Shown: piece after piece, positions 24,611-32,943 of the stretch | How positions within the stretch are numbered: the first letter of the stretch is position 1 | How the letters are laid out: each line of letters opens with the position of its first letter | Notes under the pieces: model-generated | Told to the model about the DNA's origin: nothing | Database searches by the model: none | What the model saw: the letters and a program-made list of their open reading frames with translations, nothing else | Made by a program: the position numbers and the translations under genes | Source of the DNA: CAVQGM01 sp963712065 | Lineage (GTDB): Bacteria > Actinomycetota > Acidimicrobiia > Acidimicrobiales > Acidimicrobilacustridaceae | Reading direction: 5' to 3' | Length of the DNA: 64,000 bases | Assembly (NCBI GenBank): GCA_963712065.1 | Contig: CAVQGM010000002.1 | Location: 620,001 to 684,000 of the forward strand

Positions 24611-25735
24611 TTGCCCCACCCCCTCGACGAGTACCCGATCCACCAGGCTCCGGTGTCGCTGCAGCACGTCGGCAGCACGGATCGGAACTTCTACGACCGC
24701 TGCTACTTCAACGCCCACCGGCGCGACGACTCGCTCTTCCTCGTGAGCGGCTTCGGCGTGTACCCGAACCTCGGGGTCACCGACGCCTACGCGACGGTGC
24801 GCATGGGGGACCGGCAGTGGTCGGTGCGGTTCTCCGACGCCTTCGACACCGCCACCGATCGGCTCAACCCCGCCGTGGGGCCGTACCGCATCGAGGTGAT
24901 CGAGCCGCTGGAGACGGTTCGCCTGGTGTGCGACGGCGACGAGCACGGCATCGGGTTCGACCTGACGTGGCGGGGGCTGTTCCCCGCCGTGGACGAGCAG
25001 CCGCAGCTCATGCGGGTCGGGCCCAAGGCCATCCTCGACACCTGGCGCTTCGCCCAGATGGGGTCGTGGAGCGGCGTGCTCCGGGTCGACGGCCAGGACA
25101 TCGAGGTCGACCCGGCCACCTGGATCGGCTCCCGCGACCGGTCGTGGGGCATCCGCCCGGTCGGTGACGCCGAGCCCGCCGGCCGCAACGCCGACGAGCC
25201 CCTCGAGGGCTTCTGGTGGCTGTACGTGCCCCTCGCCTTCGACGACTTCGCCATCGTGCTCATCGTGCAGGAGCAGCCCGACGGGTTCCGGACCCTCAAC
25301 GACGCCACCCGCGTCTGGCGCGACGGTCGCCACGAGCAGCTCGGCTGGCCCCGTGTGGCGATCACCTACCGCTCCGGCACCCGCGATCCCGAGCACGCCA
25401 CGATCCACTTGACCGAGCGGGACGGCACGCCGCTGACCCTCGAGGTCGACGCCCTCACCTTCGTGGCCCTCAACGTCGGCGCCGGCTACGGCGGCGATCC
25501 CGACTGGGGCCACGGCCAGTGGCGGGGGAGGGACTGGGCCGAGGGCGCCGTGTACGACCTCACCGACCCGGCCATCGCCGGGCGGGTGCCGTTCAGCGTG
25601 GTCGACCACGTCGGCCGGGCCACCCTGCGGGGCCCGAACCTCGACGGCATCGAGGGGTGGGGCCTGTTCGAGCACGGCACCTTCGGTCGCCACGACCCCT
25701 CCGGGTTCGACGACTGGGGGAGCGTCGCCCCGTAG
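24611..25735 (+). CDS. lipocalin-like (AttH/CrtC-type) protein of unknown function
   Basis: A 374-residue protein I do not recognise by name. It lacks a signal peptide. SRDRSWGIRPVG in mid-protein matches the RDxSWGxR signature of AttH/CrtC/Svf1-like double-lipocalin proteins, which handle hydrophobic ligands. Many Trp/Tyr residues and alternating beta-strand patterns support a beta-barrel fold. It begins with TTG 24611; no ATG or GTG fits the N-terminus. It lies 40 bp after the phosphotransferase gene and is probably the last gene of the cluster, so binding or hydrating a lipid or steroid intermediate is a reasonable guess. Confidence 0.6.
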   Translation: MPHPLDEYPIHQAPVSLQHVGSTDRNFYDRCYFNAHRRDDSLFLVSGFGVYPNLGVTDAYATVRMGDRQWSVRFSDAFDTATDRLNPAVGPYRIEVIEPLETVRLVCDGDEHGIGFDLTWRGLFPAVDEQPQLMRVGPKAILDTWRFAQMGSWSGVLRVDGQDIEVDPATWIGSRDRSWGIRPVGDAEPAGRNADEPLEGFWWLYVPLAFDDFAIVLIVQEQPDGFRTLNDATRVWRDGRHEQLGWPRVAITYRSGTRDPEHATIHLTERDGTPLTLEVDALTFVALNVGAGYGGDPDWGHGQWRGRDWAEGAVYDLTDPAIAGRVPFSVVDHVGRATLRGPNLDGIEGWGLFEHGTFGRHDPSGFDDWGSVAP

Positions 25736-25759
25736 GGAAACAGACGCAATCAGTTTCCC
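25735..25759. repeat. inverted repeat ahead of the bicarbonate transporter gene
   Basis: GGGAAAC (25735-25741) and GTTTCCC (25753-25759) are perfect 7-bp arms separated by 11 bp. The repeat overlaps the stop codon of the preceding gene and sits 60 bp before sbtA. It may be a weak terminator for the catabolic cluster or an operator for sbtA. Confidence 0.4.
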
Positions 25760-25818
25760 CTGGTTTACTTCCGGTATCTGGTAGGGTGCGTCGGTCCCCA
25801 GCCAGGAGGAGACCGTCC

Positions 25819-26898
25819 GTGGACGTCCTCGACGCCGCCTTCAGCAACCTGACGACGCCGGCGGTCATCGCCTTCGCCTTCGGCATCGTCGCGACCCTGC
25901 TCAAGAGCGATCTCAAGCTCCCGGACCAGATCGCGCAGGGCATCACGATCTTCCTGTTGCTCGCCATCGGCATCAAGGGCGGGGTCTCCCTGGCGAACAC
26001 GCCGCTCGCCGAGATCGTCGGGCCGGCGCTCGGCACGCTCGCGCTCGGCATCGGCACGCCGATCGTCGCCTATGCGCTGTGGCGGAAGGTCGGTCGGATG
26101 GGGGTGACCGACGGCGCCGCGCTCGCCGCCCACTACGGCTCGGTGTCGCTCGTCACCTTCGCCGCCAGCTTGAACTACCTCGAGACCCTCGACGTCGTGC
26201 CGGAGGGCTTCCTGCCCGCGCTCCTCACGATCCTCGAGATCCCGGCGATCATCGTGGCCCTCGTCATCGCCAAGGCCCGGGCCCCGAAGGAGGAGCGGGT
26301 GCCGCGCTCGGTCGGCGCCGCCGCCGCCGACGCGGTCATCGAGCCGGCCACGCCGGCGGGCGCCTCCGGCCCCGGCCCGGGCAGCTCCCGTCACGAGAAC
26401 GATCCCGCCCAGGGCGTCGGTGCCGTGTTGCTGCACGTGCTCCCCGAGCGCAGCGTGATGCTGCTCGTGGGTGGCCTGCTCATCGGGTGGGTCGGCGGCG
26501 AGCGCGGCTACGAGCAGATCGGCCCGTTCTTCGAAGGGCCCTTCCTCGGCGTCCTCACCCTGTTCCTCCTCCAGATGGGCGTGATGGCCGCCAACCACCT
26601 GCGTGACCTGCGCACCGTCGGCTGGCGGCTCGTCCTGCTGGCGATCGTGATCCCGATCGTCAACGGCGCGCTCGGGGTGCTCATGGGGAAGGCGACCGGG
26701 CTCGACCTCGGCGGCGCCACCGTGCTCGGGTGCATGGCCGCGTCGGCGTCGTACATCGCCGCTCCGGCGGCGGTGAGCATGGCCCTGCCGAAGGCCAACC
26801 CGGGCTACTACCTGACGGCCTCGATCGGCATCACGTTCCCGTTCAACGTCGCCCTCGGCATCCCGCTCTACTACGCCATGGCGACGCTGCTCTACTGA
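25819..26898 (+). CDS. sbtA: sodium-dependent bicarbonate transporter, SbtA family
   Basis: A 359-residue integral membrane protein with about ten helices in two halves split by a polar loop (about residues 155-200). Segment landmarks are GITIFLLLAIGIKGGVSLA, AAHYGSVSLVTFAASLNYLE, MLLVGGLLIGWVGGERGYE, and MAASASYIAAPAAVSMALPKANPGYYLTASIGITFPFN near the end. These match SbtA, known in cyanobacteria for Na+/HCO3- uptake and also widespread in heterotrophs. GTG 25819 has AGGAGGA 8 bp upstream. No SbtB-like PII partner or carbonic anhydrase gene is adjacent. It converges on the TetR gene with a 7-bp overlap. Confidence 0.9.
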   Translation: MDVLDAAFSNLTTPAVIAFAFGIVATLLKSDLKLPDQIAQGITIFLLLAIGIKGGVSLANTPLAEIVGPALGTLALGIGTPIVAYALWRKVGRMGVTDGAALAAHYGSVSLVTFAASLNYLETLDVVPEGFLPALLTILEIPAIIVALVIAKARAPKEERVPRSVGAAAADAVIEPATPAGASGPGPGSSRHENDPAQGVGAVLLHVLPERSVMLLVGGLLIGWVGGERGYEQIGPFFEGPFLGVLTLFLLQMGVMAANHLRDLRTVGWRLVLLAIVIPIVNGALGVLMGKATGLDLGGATVLGCMAASASYIAAPAAVSMALPKANPGYYLTASIGITFPFNVALGIPLYYAMATLLY

Positions 26899-27524
26899 GC
26901 GCGGCGAGCCCTCGATCGCGGCGACCCGTCGAGCTCGCCGGCCCCGAGGCCGAGCAGCTCCTCGATCGTCCGACGCACCAGGCGCTGGGCACGACGGGGC
27001 CCGATGGCCTCGCCCACGGCCAGCTGGATGGCCATGCCGTCGAGCAGCGACAGCACGACCCACGCCGAGCTGTCGGGGTCCTCGGTGGTGAACACGCCGG
27101 TGGCCGCCCCGGCGGCGATGACGTCCGTGAACATCGCCGTCCAGGCCGCGTTCTGTCGATCGGTCGTGGCCCGCAGGAGGGGATTGCGGGGTGCCTCGCT
27201 CCACGCGTCGATCCAGAGGAGCACGGTGGGGTCCTGGCTCGTCGGCCCGAAGTCGTGCACCAGGCGGCGCAGCTTCTCGACCGGGTCGCCGGTCGCGCCC
27301 AGGCGGGCCTCGAGGTCGGCCCGCTCGCGGGCGGCGGCCTGGTCGAAGGCGTCGGCCAGCAGCTGGTCGCGGCTCGGGAAGTAGTGGTGGAGCAGGCCCG
27401 GCCGCACGCCGGCCTCGGCGGCCACGTCGCGGGTGGTCGTGGCGTTGAACCCCTTCGCCGCGATGACCCGGAGGGCGGCGTCGAGGATCGACGTCCGTCG
27501 CTCGTCGTAGGGGAGCCGGGCCAC
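26892..27524 (-). CDS. TetR family transcriptional regulator
   Basis: A 210-residue TetR repressor. The HTH is RRTSILDAALRVIAAKGFNATTTRDVAAEAGVRPGLLHHYFPSRDQLLADAF (about residues 9-60). The C-terminal domain has a TetR_C/BetI-like composition (LLDGMAIQLAVGEAIGP). GTG 27524 is the only start giving a full HTH. It is divergent from an MFS gene with 62 bp between starts, so that transporter is the likely target. Confidence 0.88.
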   Translation of the reverse strand: MARLPYDERRTSILDAALRVIAAKGFNATTTRDVAAEAGVRPGLLHHYFPSRDQLLADAFDQAAARERADLEARLGATGDPVEKLRRLVHDFGPTSQDPTVLLWIDAWSEAPRNPLLRATTDRQNAAWTAMFTDVIAAGAATGVFTTEDPDSSAWVVLSLLDGMAIQLAVGEAIGPRRAQRLVRRTIEELLGLGAGELDGSPRSRARRAQ

Positions 27525-27558
27525 GCCCGCCAGGGTAGGGGAACTCGGTTGGCCGTGC

Positions 27559-27584
27559 GCCCAACAGCGGCTAGCCTATTGGGC
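27559..27584. promoter_or_regulatory. candidate TetR operator (GCCCAA-N14-TTGGGC)
   Basis: Perfect 6-bp inverted arms at 27559-27564 and 27579-27584 lie in the gap between the divergent TetR and MFS genes, directly before the MFS ATG at 27587. The AT-rich CTAGCCTATT inside it could hold the MFS -10 region. The arrangement fits repression of the transporter by the TetR protein; not proven. Confidence 0.45.
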
Positions 27585-27586
27585 GT

Positions 27587-28954
27587 ATGACCAACAGACG
27601 CCCTCCTGCGGCGTCCCGTCCGGAGGCCCTCATGGCCGCGCTCGCCGAGCCGACCACCGCGATCCACCCCGAACCCACCCCGGCCGGCCCGCCGCAGGCC
27701 GGTCCGGCCGGCGGTCGGCGGCGCCGGTTCCATGGGGACGCCTGGCTGCTGGCCGCCGCCTTCACGACCGCCGGCGCCGCCGTCGCGGTGTTCGTCCTGT
27801 TGCCCGACCTGCAGGACGAGCTCGGCCTGTCCACCGCGGTCCTCGGACCGATCACCGCCGCCAGCTTCCTCACCGCCGTCGTCGCCCAGATCGTCCTGAC
27901 CCCGCTCGTCGACCGCGGTCGTGGCCGGGCGGTGCTGGTCGGCGGTCTGGTGGTCGGCGCCGTCGGTCTCGCCGCCACCGCCCTCGCCACCTCGGCGCTG
28001 ACGCTGGTGGTGGCGCGCGCCCTCGAGGGCTTCGCCATCGGTGCGTTCCTCCCCGCTGCACGGGCGATCATCAGTCGTCGGGCTGCAGCCGTGACCGCCG
28101 AGGATCCCTCGCACGACGACCTCGGCCACCGGCTGGGTCGGCTCTCGGCCGCCGAGTTCGCCGGGTACGCGGTCGGCCCCATCGGGGTGGCCGCCCTCGC
28201 CCAGGCGTTCTCCGCCGACGTCGCCCTGGTCGCCTACGCCGTCTTGTCGCTCGCGACCGTGCCCCTCGTGTGGCTGGCCACCGCCCACGACCCCCGCGGC
28301 CCCAGGTCGATCGTCGGGGGCCGGGCCCGTGGTCGCCGTCGGTCCGCCGGGTTCGACCTGTTCCGCAATCGCCGGTTCCTCGGTGGGCTCCTGCTGGTGG
28401 CTGGTGTCGTGATCCCGGTCGGTGCCTACGACACGTTGTGGGCCCGGTACCTCACCGACAACGGCGCGTCGACCCTCGTCGTCGGCGCCAGCCTCACCGC
28501 CTTCGCCATCCCCTACGTGCTCCTCGCCGGCGCCGCCGGTCGTCTGGCCGATCGCATCGGCGCGGTGCGGGCGGCCGCCATCGGCCTCGTCACCATGGCC
28601 GCGGTGATGGTCGGCTACGGCGTGGTCCGCGAGGTCGGCGTCATCGTCGCCATCGGTCTCGTCGAGTCCTCCGGGCAGGCGTTGGCCGGTCCCGCCGGGC
28701 AGGCCGTCGTGTCCCGCTCGGTGGAGCCCGGCCGCGTCGGTGCCGCCCAGGGCCTGTCCGGTGCGGTCGGCACGCTCCTCGCCGGGTTGGTCGCGCTGAT
28801 CGCCGCCCCCGTCTACGCCTTCGGCGGCGCCCCCGCGCTGTTCATCGGCACCGCCGTCGTCGTGCTGGCCGTCCTGGCGGCGGGCGCGTGGCTGCTCGCC
28901 GGGCAGGAGGACCGGCCGGTCGACCAGCCCCTCGGTCGGCCCCTCGGGAGCTGA
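27587..28954 (+). CDS. MFS transporter (12 helices)
   Basis: A 455-residue major facilitator with a polar N-terminal extension of about 45 residues, then 12 hydrophobic segments. Helix 1 region is AWLLAAAFTTAGAAVAVFVLLPDLQDELGLST, and motif A-like loops are LVDRGRGRAVLVGG and GRLADRIGAVRAAAIG. It resembles drug/metabolite exporters, but no substrate signature is visible. Control by the divergent TetR gene through the inverted repeat at 27559 is likely. Confidence 0.88.
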   Translation: MTNRRPPAASRPEALMAALAEPTTAIHPEPTPAGPPQAGPAGGRRRRFHGDAWLLAAAFTTAGAAVAVFVLLPDLQDELGLSTAVLGPITAASFLTAVVAQIVLTPLVDRGRGRAVLVGGLVVGAVGLAATALATSALTLVVARALEGFAIGAFLPAARAIISRRAAAVTAEDPSHDDLGHRLGRLSAAEFAGYAVGPIGVAALAQAFSADVALVAYAVLSLATVPLVWLATAHDPRGPRSIVGGRARGRRRSAGFDLFRNRRFLGGLLLVAGVVIPVGAYDTLWARYLTDNGASTLVVGASLTAFAIPYVLLAGAAGRLADRIGAVRAAAIGLVTMAAVMVGYGVVREVGVIVAIGLVESSGQALAGPAGQAVVSRSVEPGRVGAAQGLSGAVGTLLAGLVALIAAPVYAFGGAPALFIGTAVVVLAVLAAGAWLLAGQEDRPVDQPLGRPLGS

Positions 28955-29071
28955 CCCCGCCGGCGTCGGCTCCGGGAGCCGGTGTCGAGCCGTCGCCGTC
29001 ACCCCGGGCGGGGATGCGACGGTGCGGGAAGGTGGGTCGGTCGCCCTGGCGCGTGGACTACAAAGGCGCCG

Positions 29072-30181
29072 ATGGCCCGCCTGCTCGACACCTTGCCGCG
29101 CCCCGACGGCTTCGCCATGCCGGCCGAGTGGTCGCCGCACGCGCGCACGTGGATGGCGTGGCCCGAACGTCCGGACAACTGGCGTCGCGGCGCCCGACCG
29201 GCACAGGAGGCCTTCGCCGCCGTGGCCGCCGCCATCGCCGAGGTCGAGCCCGTGCGCATGGCCGTGTCGCCCGAGCAGCGCGATCGGGCCGCGTCCGTGC
29301 TGCCGGCGGCGGTCGAGCTGGTGGAGTTGGCCACCGACGACGGTTGGATGCGCGACATCGGCCCCACGTGCGTCACCGACGGCGGGGGCGCCGTGCGCGG
29401 GGTCGACTGGATCTTCAACGTGTGGGGCGGGCTCGAGGGCGGGCTCTACTCGACGTGGGATCGTGACGACGCCGCGGCCGCCCGCGTGTGCGAGGTCGAG
29501 GACCTCGATCGGTACCGGGCCCCGTTCGTGCTCGAGGGCGGCGCCATCCACACCGACGGCGAAGGGACGTTGCTGACCACCGAGGAGTGCCTCCTCCACC
29601 CCAACCGCAACCCCGGTCTGTCGCGTCGGGAGCTCGAACGCCAGCTCCGCGACCACCTCGGCGTCGAGACCGTCATCTGGCTCGGCCGCGGCGTCGTCGA
29701 CGACGAGACCGACGGCCACGTCGACAACCTCGCCTGCTTCGTACGACCCGGTGTCGTCCTGCTCACGTGGACCGACGATCCCGACGACCCGCAGCACGCC
29801 GTGTCGGCCGATGCCCGGCGCCGACTCGACGGCGCGCGCGACGCACGCGGGCGGGAGCTCGAGGTCCACCTGGTCCGCCAGCCCGGTCCGTTGCACCTGA
29901 CCGACGACGAGGCGGCCGGGATCGTGGCGACGCCCGGCACCCGACCACGACCGGCCGGCAGCCGCCTCGCCGGTTCCTACGTGAACTGCTACGTCGCCAA
30001 CGGGCGGGTCGTCGTGCCGCTGCTCGATCCCCGCCACGACGACGACGCCCTGGCCACGATCGCCGGGCTCTTCCCCGAGCGCGACGTGGTCGGCGTGCCC
30101 GGGCGGGAGATCCTCATCGGTGGTGGCAACGTCCACTGCATCACCCAGCAGATCCCCGCCCCGGGAACGGTCGCGGGCTGA
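29072..30181 (+). CDS. aguA: agmatine deiminase
   Basis: Hydrolyses agmatine to N-carbamoylputrescine and ammonia, the entry to putrescine from arginine via agmatine. The 369 residues have the guanidino-group-modifying fold: MPAEWSPHARTWMAWPERPDNW at the start, DDGWMRDIGPT, LEGGAIHTDGEGTLLTTEECLLHPNRNP, DDETDGHVDNLACFV and the catalytic Cys in GGGNVHCITQQ. ATG 29072 starts at the family's usual N-terminus. The partner enzyme N-carbamoylputrescine amidase is not in the window. A GTG-started magnesium-type transporter follows after 3 bp, so the two are probably co-transcribed. Confidence 0.93.
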   Translation: MARLLDTLPRPDGFAMPAEWSPHARTWMAWPERPDNWRRGARPAQEAFAAVAAAIAEVEPVRMAVSPEQRDRAASVLPAAVELVELATDDGWMRDIGPTCVTDGGGAVRGVDWIFNVWGGLEGGLYSTWDRDDAAAARVCEVEDLDRYRAPFVLEGGAIHTDGEGTLLTTEECLLHPNRNPGLSRRELERQLRDHLGVETVIWLGRGVVDDETDGHVDNLACFVRPGVVLLTWTDDPDDPQHAVSADARRRLDGARDARGRELEVHLVRQPGPLHLTDDEAAGIVATPGTRPRPAGSRLAGSYVNCYVANGRVVVPLLDPRHDDDALATIAGLFPERDVVGVPGREILIGGGNVHCITQQIPAPGTVAG

Positions 30182-30184
30182 GCC

Positions 30185-31492
30185 GTGGGTCGTCGGCGGA
30201 ACGACGCGCCCGAGCGGCGGAGCCCCCGCGGCGTGCCCGAGCGCGGTGGCGCAGACCGCACCGCCGACCGGCCCCGTCGCACCCGTCGCGCCCTGCTCGC
30301 CGTCGCCGAGTACCGCACGGTCGGCGCGCAGAGCCTCGTGGCCCTGCTCCTCAACAGCTCCACGAGCCTCGTCGCCGGCGCCGTGCTCGGATCGCTCACC
30401 GGCACCTTCGAGCGGCTGCCGGGCCTGCTCGTGCTCGTGCCCGCCGCCATCGGCCTGCGCGGCAACGTCTTCTCGTCGCTCGGAAGCCGACTCAGCACCT
30501 CGATCCACACCGGCACCTTCCGCCTCACCGTCCGACCCGGCACCGTCGTCGGCGACAACATCGGTGCCTCACTCCTCCTCACGAGCGCCTTCTCGCTGGT
30601 CTTGGCGGTGGTCGGCAAGGGCTTGGCGGTGGCGTTCGGGGTGGCCGACACCATCTCGCTGTTCGACCTGGCCACCATCTCGATCGTCGGGGGCCTGCTC
30701 GCGTCGGTCGTGGTGCTGGCCGCGACGGTGGGGCTGGCCTCGACCGCCCGTCGCAGGGGATGGGACCTCGACAACCTCGTCGCCCCGGTGATCTCCACCC
30801 TCGGCGACGTGCTCACCCTGCCCGCGCTCTGGGTCGGCACCCTGGTGATCGGCCACGGGCTGGTGTCCGGTGCGGTCGGCGTCGTCGCCATCGGCATCGG
30901 CCTCGGGGCGCTGGTCGTCGGCCTGTTCGTCCGGGTGCCGATCCTGCGGTCGATCGTGCGCCAGTCGTGGCCGGTGCTCTTGGCCGCCGTGGTGCTGTCG
31001 ACGCTGGCCGGTCTGGCCATCCAGTCCCGACTCGAGTTCTTCGCCCAGTACCCGGCCTTCCTCGTGCTGCTCCCGGCGTTCGTGAGCAGCGCGGGCTCGC
31101 TGGGTGGCATCCAGACCAGCCGGCTGGCCACCCAGCTCCACCTCGGCACCGTGGAGGCGACCCCGGCACCGGGGCGGGCGGCACGCCGTGACGCCGCCCT
31201 CGTCGCCGGCCTGGCCCTGCCGATCTACCTGTTCAACGGGGCCGGCGCCGACCTGGTGGCCGACCTCATCGGCGAAGCCAGCCCGGGTCTGCTCGACATG
31301 GTGGGCACCGCCCTGGTCGGGGCTCTCGGCCTCATGCTGTTCGTGCTCGCCGTCGCCTACTACGGGAGCATCGCCGCGTACCGGTTCGGTGTCGACCCCG
31401 ACACGTACGGCATCCCCGTGGTGACGTCGTCGGTCGACTTCGCCGGGGCCGTCGCGCTGATCGCCGCCGCCGTCCTGCTCGGCGTGACCTAG
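30185..31492 (+). CDS. divalent cation transporter with two MgtE-type membrane domains (SLC41-like)
   Basis: A 435-residue membrane protein with about ten helices and a clear internal duplication. LPGLLVLVPAAIGLRGNVFSSLGSRLSTSIHTG in the first half is repeated as YPAFLVLLPAFVSSAGSLGGIQTSRLATQLHLG in the second. Each is the pore signature of MgtE/SLC41 magnesium channels. Bacterial MgtE has one such domain plus cytosolic N and CBS domains and works as a dimer. Here both halves are fused and the cytosolic sensors are absent, as in eukaryotic SLC41. Mg2+ or another divalent ion is the probable cargo. Its stop shares bases with the converging gene's stop (CTAG). Confidence 0.85.
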   Translation: MGRRRNDAPERRSPRGVPERGGADRTADRPRRTRRALLAVAEYRTVGAQSLVALLLNSSTSLVAGAVLGSLTGTFERLPGLLVLVPAAIGLRGNVFSSLGSRLSTSIHTGTFRLTVRPGTVVGDNIGASLLLTSAFSLVLAVVGKGLAVAFGVADTISLFDLATISIVGGLLASVVVLAATVGLASTARRRGWDLDNLVAPVISTLGDVLTLPALWVGTLVIGHGLVSGAVGVVAIGIGLGALVVGLFVRVPILRSIVRQSWPVLLAAVVLSTLAGLAIQSRLEFFAQYPAFLVLLPAFVSSAGSLGGIQTSRLATQLHLGTVEATPAPGRAARRDAALVAGLALPIYLFNGAGADLVADLIGEASPGLLDMVGTALVGALGLMLFVLAVAYYGSIAAYRFGVDPDTYGIPVVTSSVDFAGAVALIAAAVLLGVT

Positions 31493-32751
31493 CCGGCGCG
31501 GGCCGCCTCGGTGCGGAGCCGGCGCACGACCACGTCGACCACCTCCGGCCCCCCACCGTGCACCACGCGCACGAACGGGAGCTCCTCGGCGATGCGCACC
31601 AGGCCGGTCATGGCCTCGTCGTCGTCGAAGGTGCACGCGAAGGCCTGCTCGAGCAGCGCCAGGAAGGCGTCGATCGGGGCCAGGACCTCCTCGAGCAGCT
31701 CGGCCCCGGGCAGGTAGCGGGGCGTGACCACGACCACCACCCGGCCACTCCCGACCTGGGCGCCCGCCCGCACGTCGTCGGGCGTCAGCCGCCACCGACG
31801 GTCGGCGTACCGCGGGTCGATGCGCGCCGCCGCCGCCGCCAGCCCGGGGAAGAGGGGGAACGAACCGGGCTCGAGGGTGATGGCCTTCGGGTAGGGCTCG
31901 ACGACCAGGTCGTCGGGTCGGATGCACAGCGCCTCGTCGGTCACGTAGTCGAGGCCGCGCTGCACCAGGGCGGTGGCCAACGTCGACTTCCCGGCGTCCA
32001 TGGCGGCGGGCAGGGCCACCACCGCACCGGCCTCGCCGACGCCGGCGGCGTGCAGCAGGATCCGGCCCTGCGTCCCCTCGATGACCTGGCGGTTCAGGTG
32101 CCACTCGAGGTAGGCGAGGGCGGCGGCGTCGTCGTCGAAGCGACCGAGCTCCCGGCGTTCCAGGCTGAGCCACGTGCGGCCGTCGTGCTCGCCGAGGACG
32201 TACCGGAGGGGGGTCGACCCGTCATCGGCGACCTCGAGCGGCTGGAGGAACCGGGCTGCTTCGGCGGCGGCGCCGTCGGCGGCGACGACCACGAACCTGG
32301 CCGGCCCGGCGCGGTACGGCCCGAGGGTGCGGGCGCCGGCGGGCGGGGGTCGCGTGGACTCGTCGGCACCGGCACCGGCACCGGCACCGCCGACCGGAGG
32401 GCCGAGGCCGGCGGGCGGGGTCGCGGGGTGCGCCACGCGCTCGGGAGCGCCCTCGTCGAGCAGCAGCCCGGCGGCGGCGAGGGCCGCGAGCGCGCCCGCC
32501 ACCTCGGCCGCCACGGCCCGCGGCGCGACCCCGAACGACCGGGCCACGACCTCGGCCACCTCGTCGTCGGACCGCCGGCCGTCGCAGGCGTCGAGGATGG
32601 CGGCGGCGGTGTGGTTGAGCCGATGCGCCTGGCGACCGGCGGCGTCGAGCACGACGAGCTCGTCGCCGAAGCCGATGGTGCGCAGGCCGTCCCGGGCCCG
32701 GGGGCGGCTCGGGCGGTCGGTTCGCGGGGCCTGCGCGGGCGGCTCGGTCAC
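31489..32751 (-). CDS. PqqD-like RRE domain fused to an HPr-kinase-like ATPase
   Basis: A 420-residue protein. Residues about 24-98 look like a PqqD-type peptide-binding (RRE) domain: LDAAGRQAHRLNHTAAAILDACDGRRSDDEVAEVV. After an Ala/Gly-rich linker comes a P-loop domain related to HPr kinase: ILLHAAGVGEAGAVVALPAA with Walker A AAMDAGKST (249-257) and DYVTDEALCI, whose TDE replaces the usual SDE. Related pairs sit in RiPP and polysaccharide clusters; here no precursor, B1/B2 protein or radical SAM gene is adjacent. GTG 32751 overlaps the stop of a 14-codon ORF. Confidence 0.75.
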   Translation of the reverse strand: MTEPPAQAPRTDRPSRPRARDGLRTIGFGDELVVLDAAGRQAHRLNHTAAAILDACDGRRSDDEVAEVVARSFGVAPRAVAAEVAGALAALAAAGLLLDEGAPERVAHPATPPAGLGPPVGGAGAGAGADESTRPPPAGARTLGPYRAGPARFVVVAADGAAAEAARFLQPLEVADDGSTPLRYVLGEHDGRTWLSLERRELGRFDDDAAALAYLEWHLNRQVIEGTQGRILLHAAGVGEAGAVVALPAAMDAGKSTLATALVQRGLDYVTDEALCIRPDDLVVEPYPKAITLEPGSFPLFPGLAAAAARIDPRYADRRWRLTPDDVRAGAQVGSGRVVVVVTPRYLPGAELLEEVLAPIDAFLALLEQAFACTFDDDEAMTGLVRIAEELPFVRVVHGGGPEVVDVVVRRLRTEAARAG

Positions 32752-32792
32752 CGGGCCGGGACCGGTCGAGCGCTGGTCGTCGCCACCTGCAT
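32748..32792 (-). CDS. possible 14-codon leader ORF coupled to the PqqD-HPrK gene
   Basis: An ATG-started ORF encoding MQVATTSARPVPAR ends with TGA overlapping the GTG of the RRE-kinase gene (GTGA). Its position would allow translational coupling. I see no strong Shine-Dalgarno and no resemblance to a known leader or RiPP precursor, so it may be fortuitous. Confidence 0.2.
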   Translation of the reverse strand: MQVATTSARPVPAR

Positions 32793-32943
32793 GACGGCGA
32801 CGCTATCGGCCGACCGACGCCGGTGGGGGTCGTTCGGCCACGCGTCGTCGCAGGTCGCGACGGGTGATGGCCGCTCCTCTTGACGAGCCGGGGACCCGTG
32901 GTGAGACTGCGCTCCGGGCGGCCACCGACCGGTGGCGAGGGCG

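Noticed and set aside
26843..30508. Open frame of 1221 codons on the minus strand
   Set aside because: It is antisense to the MFS, agmatine deiminase and transporter genes, and out of frame with the TetR gene. The His/Gly/Arg/Glu-rich composition is typical of shadow frames in GC-rich DNA.
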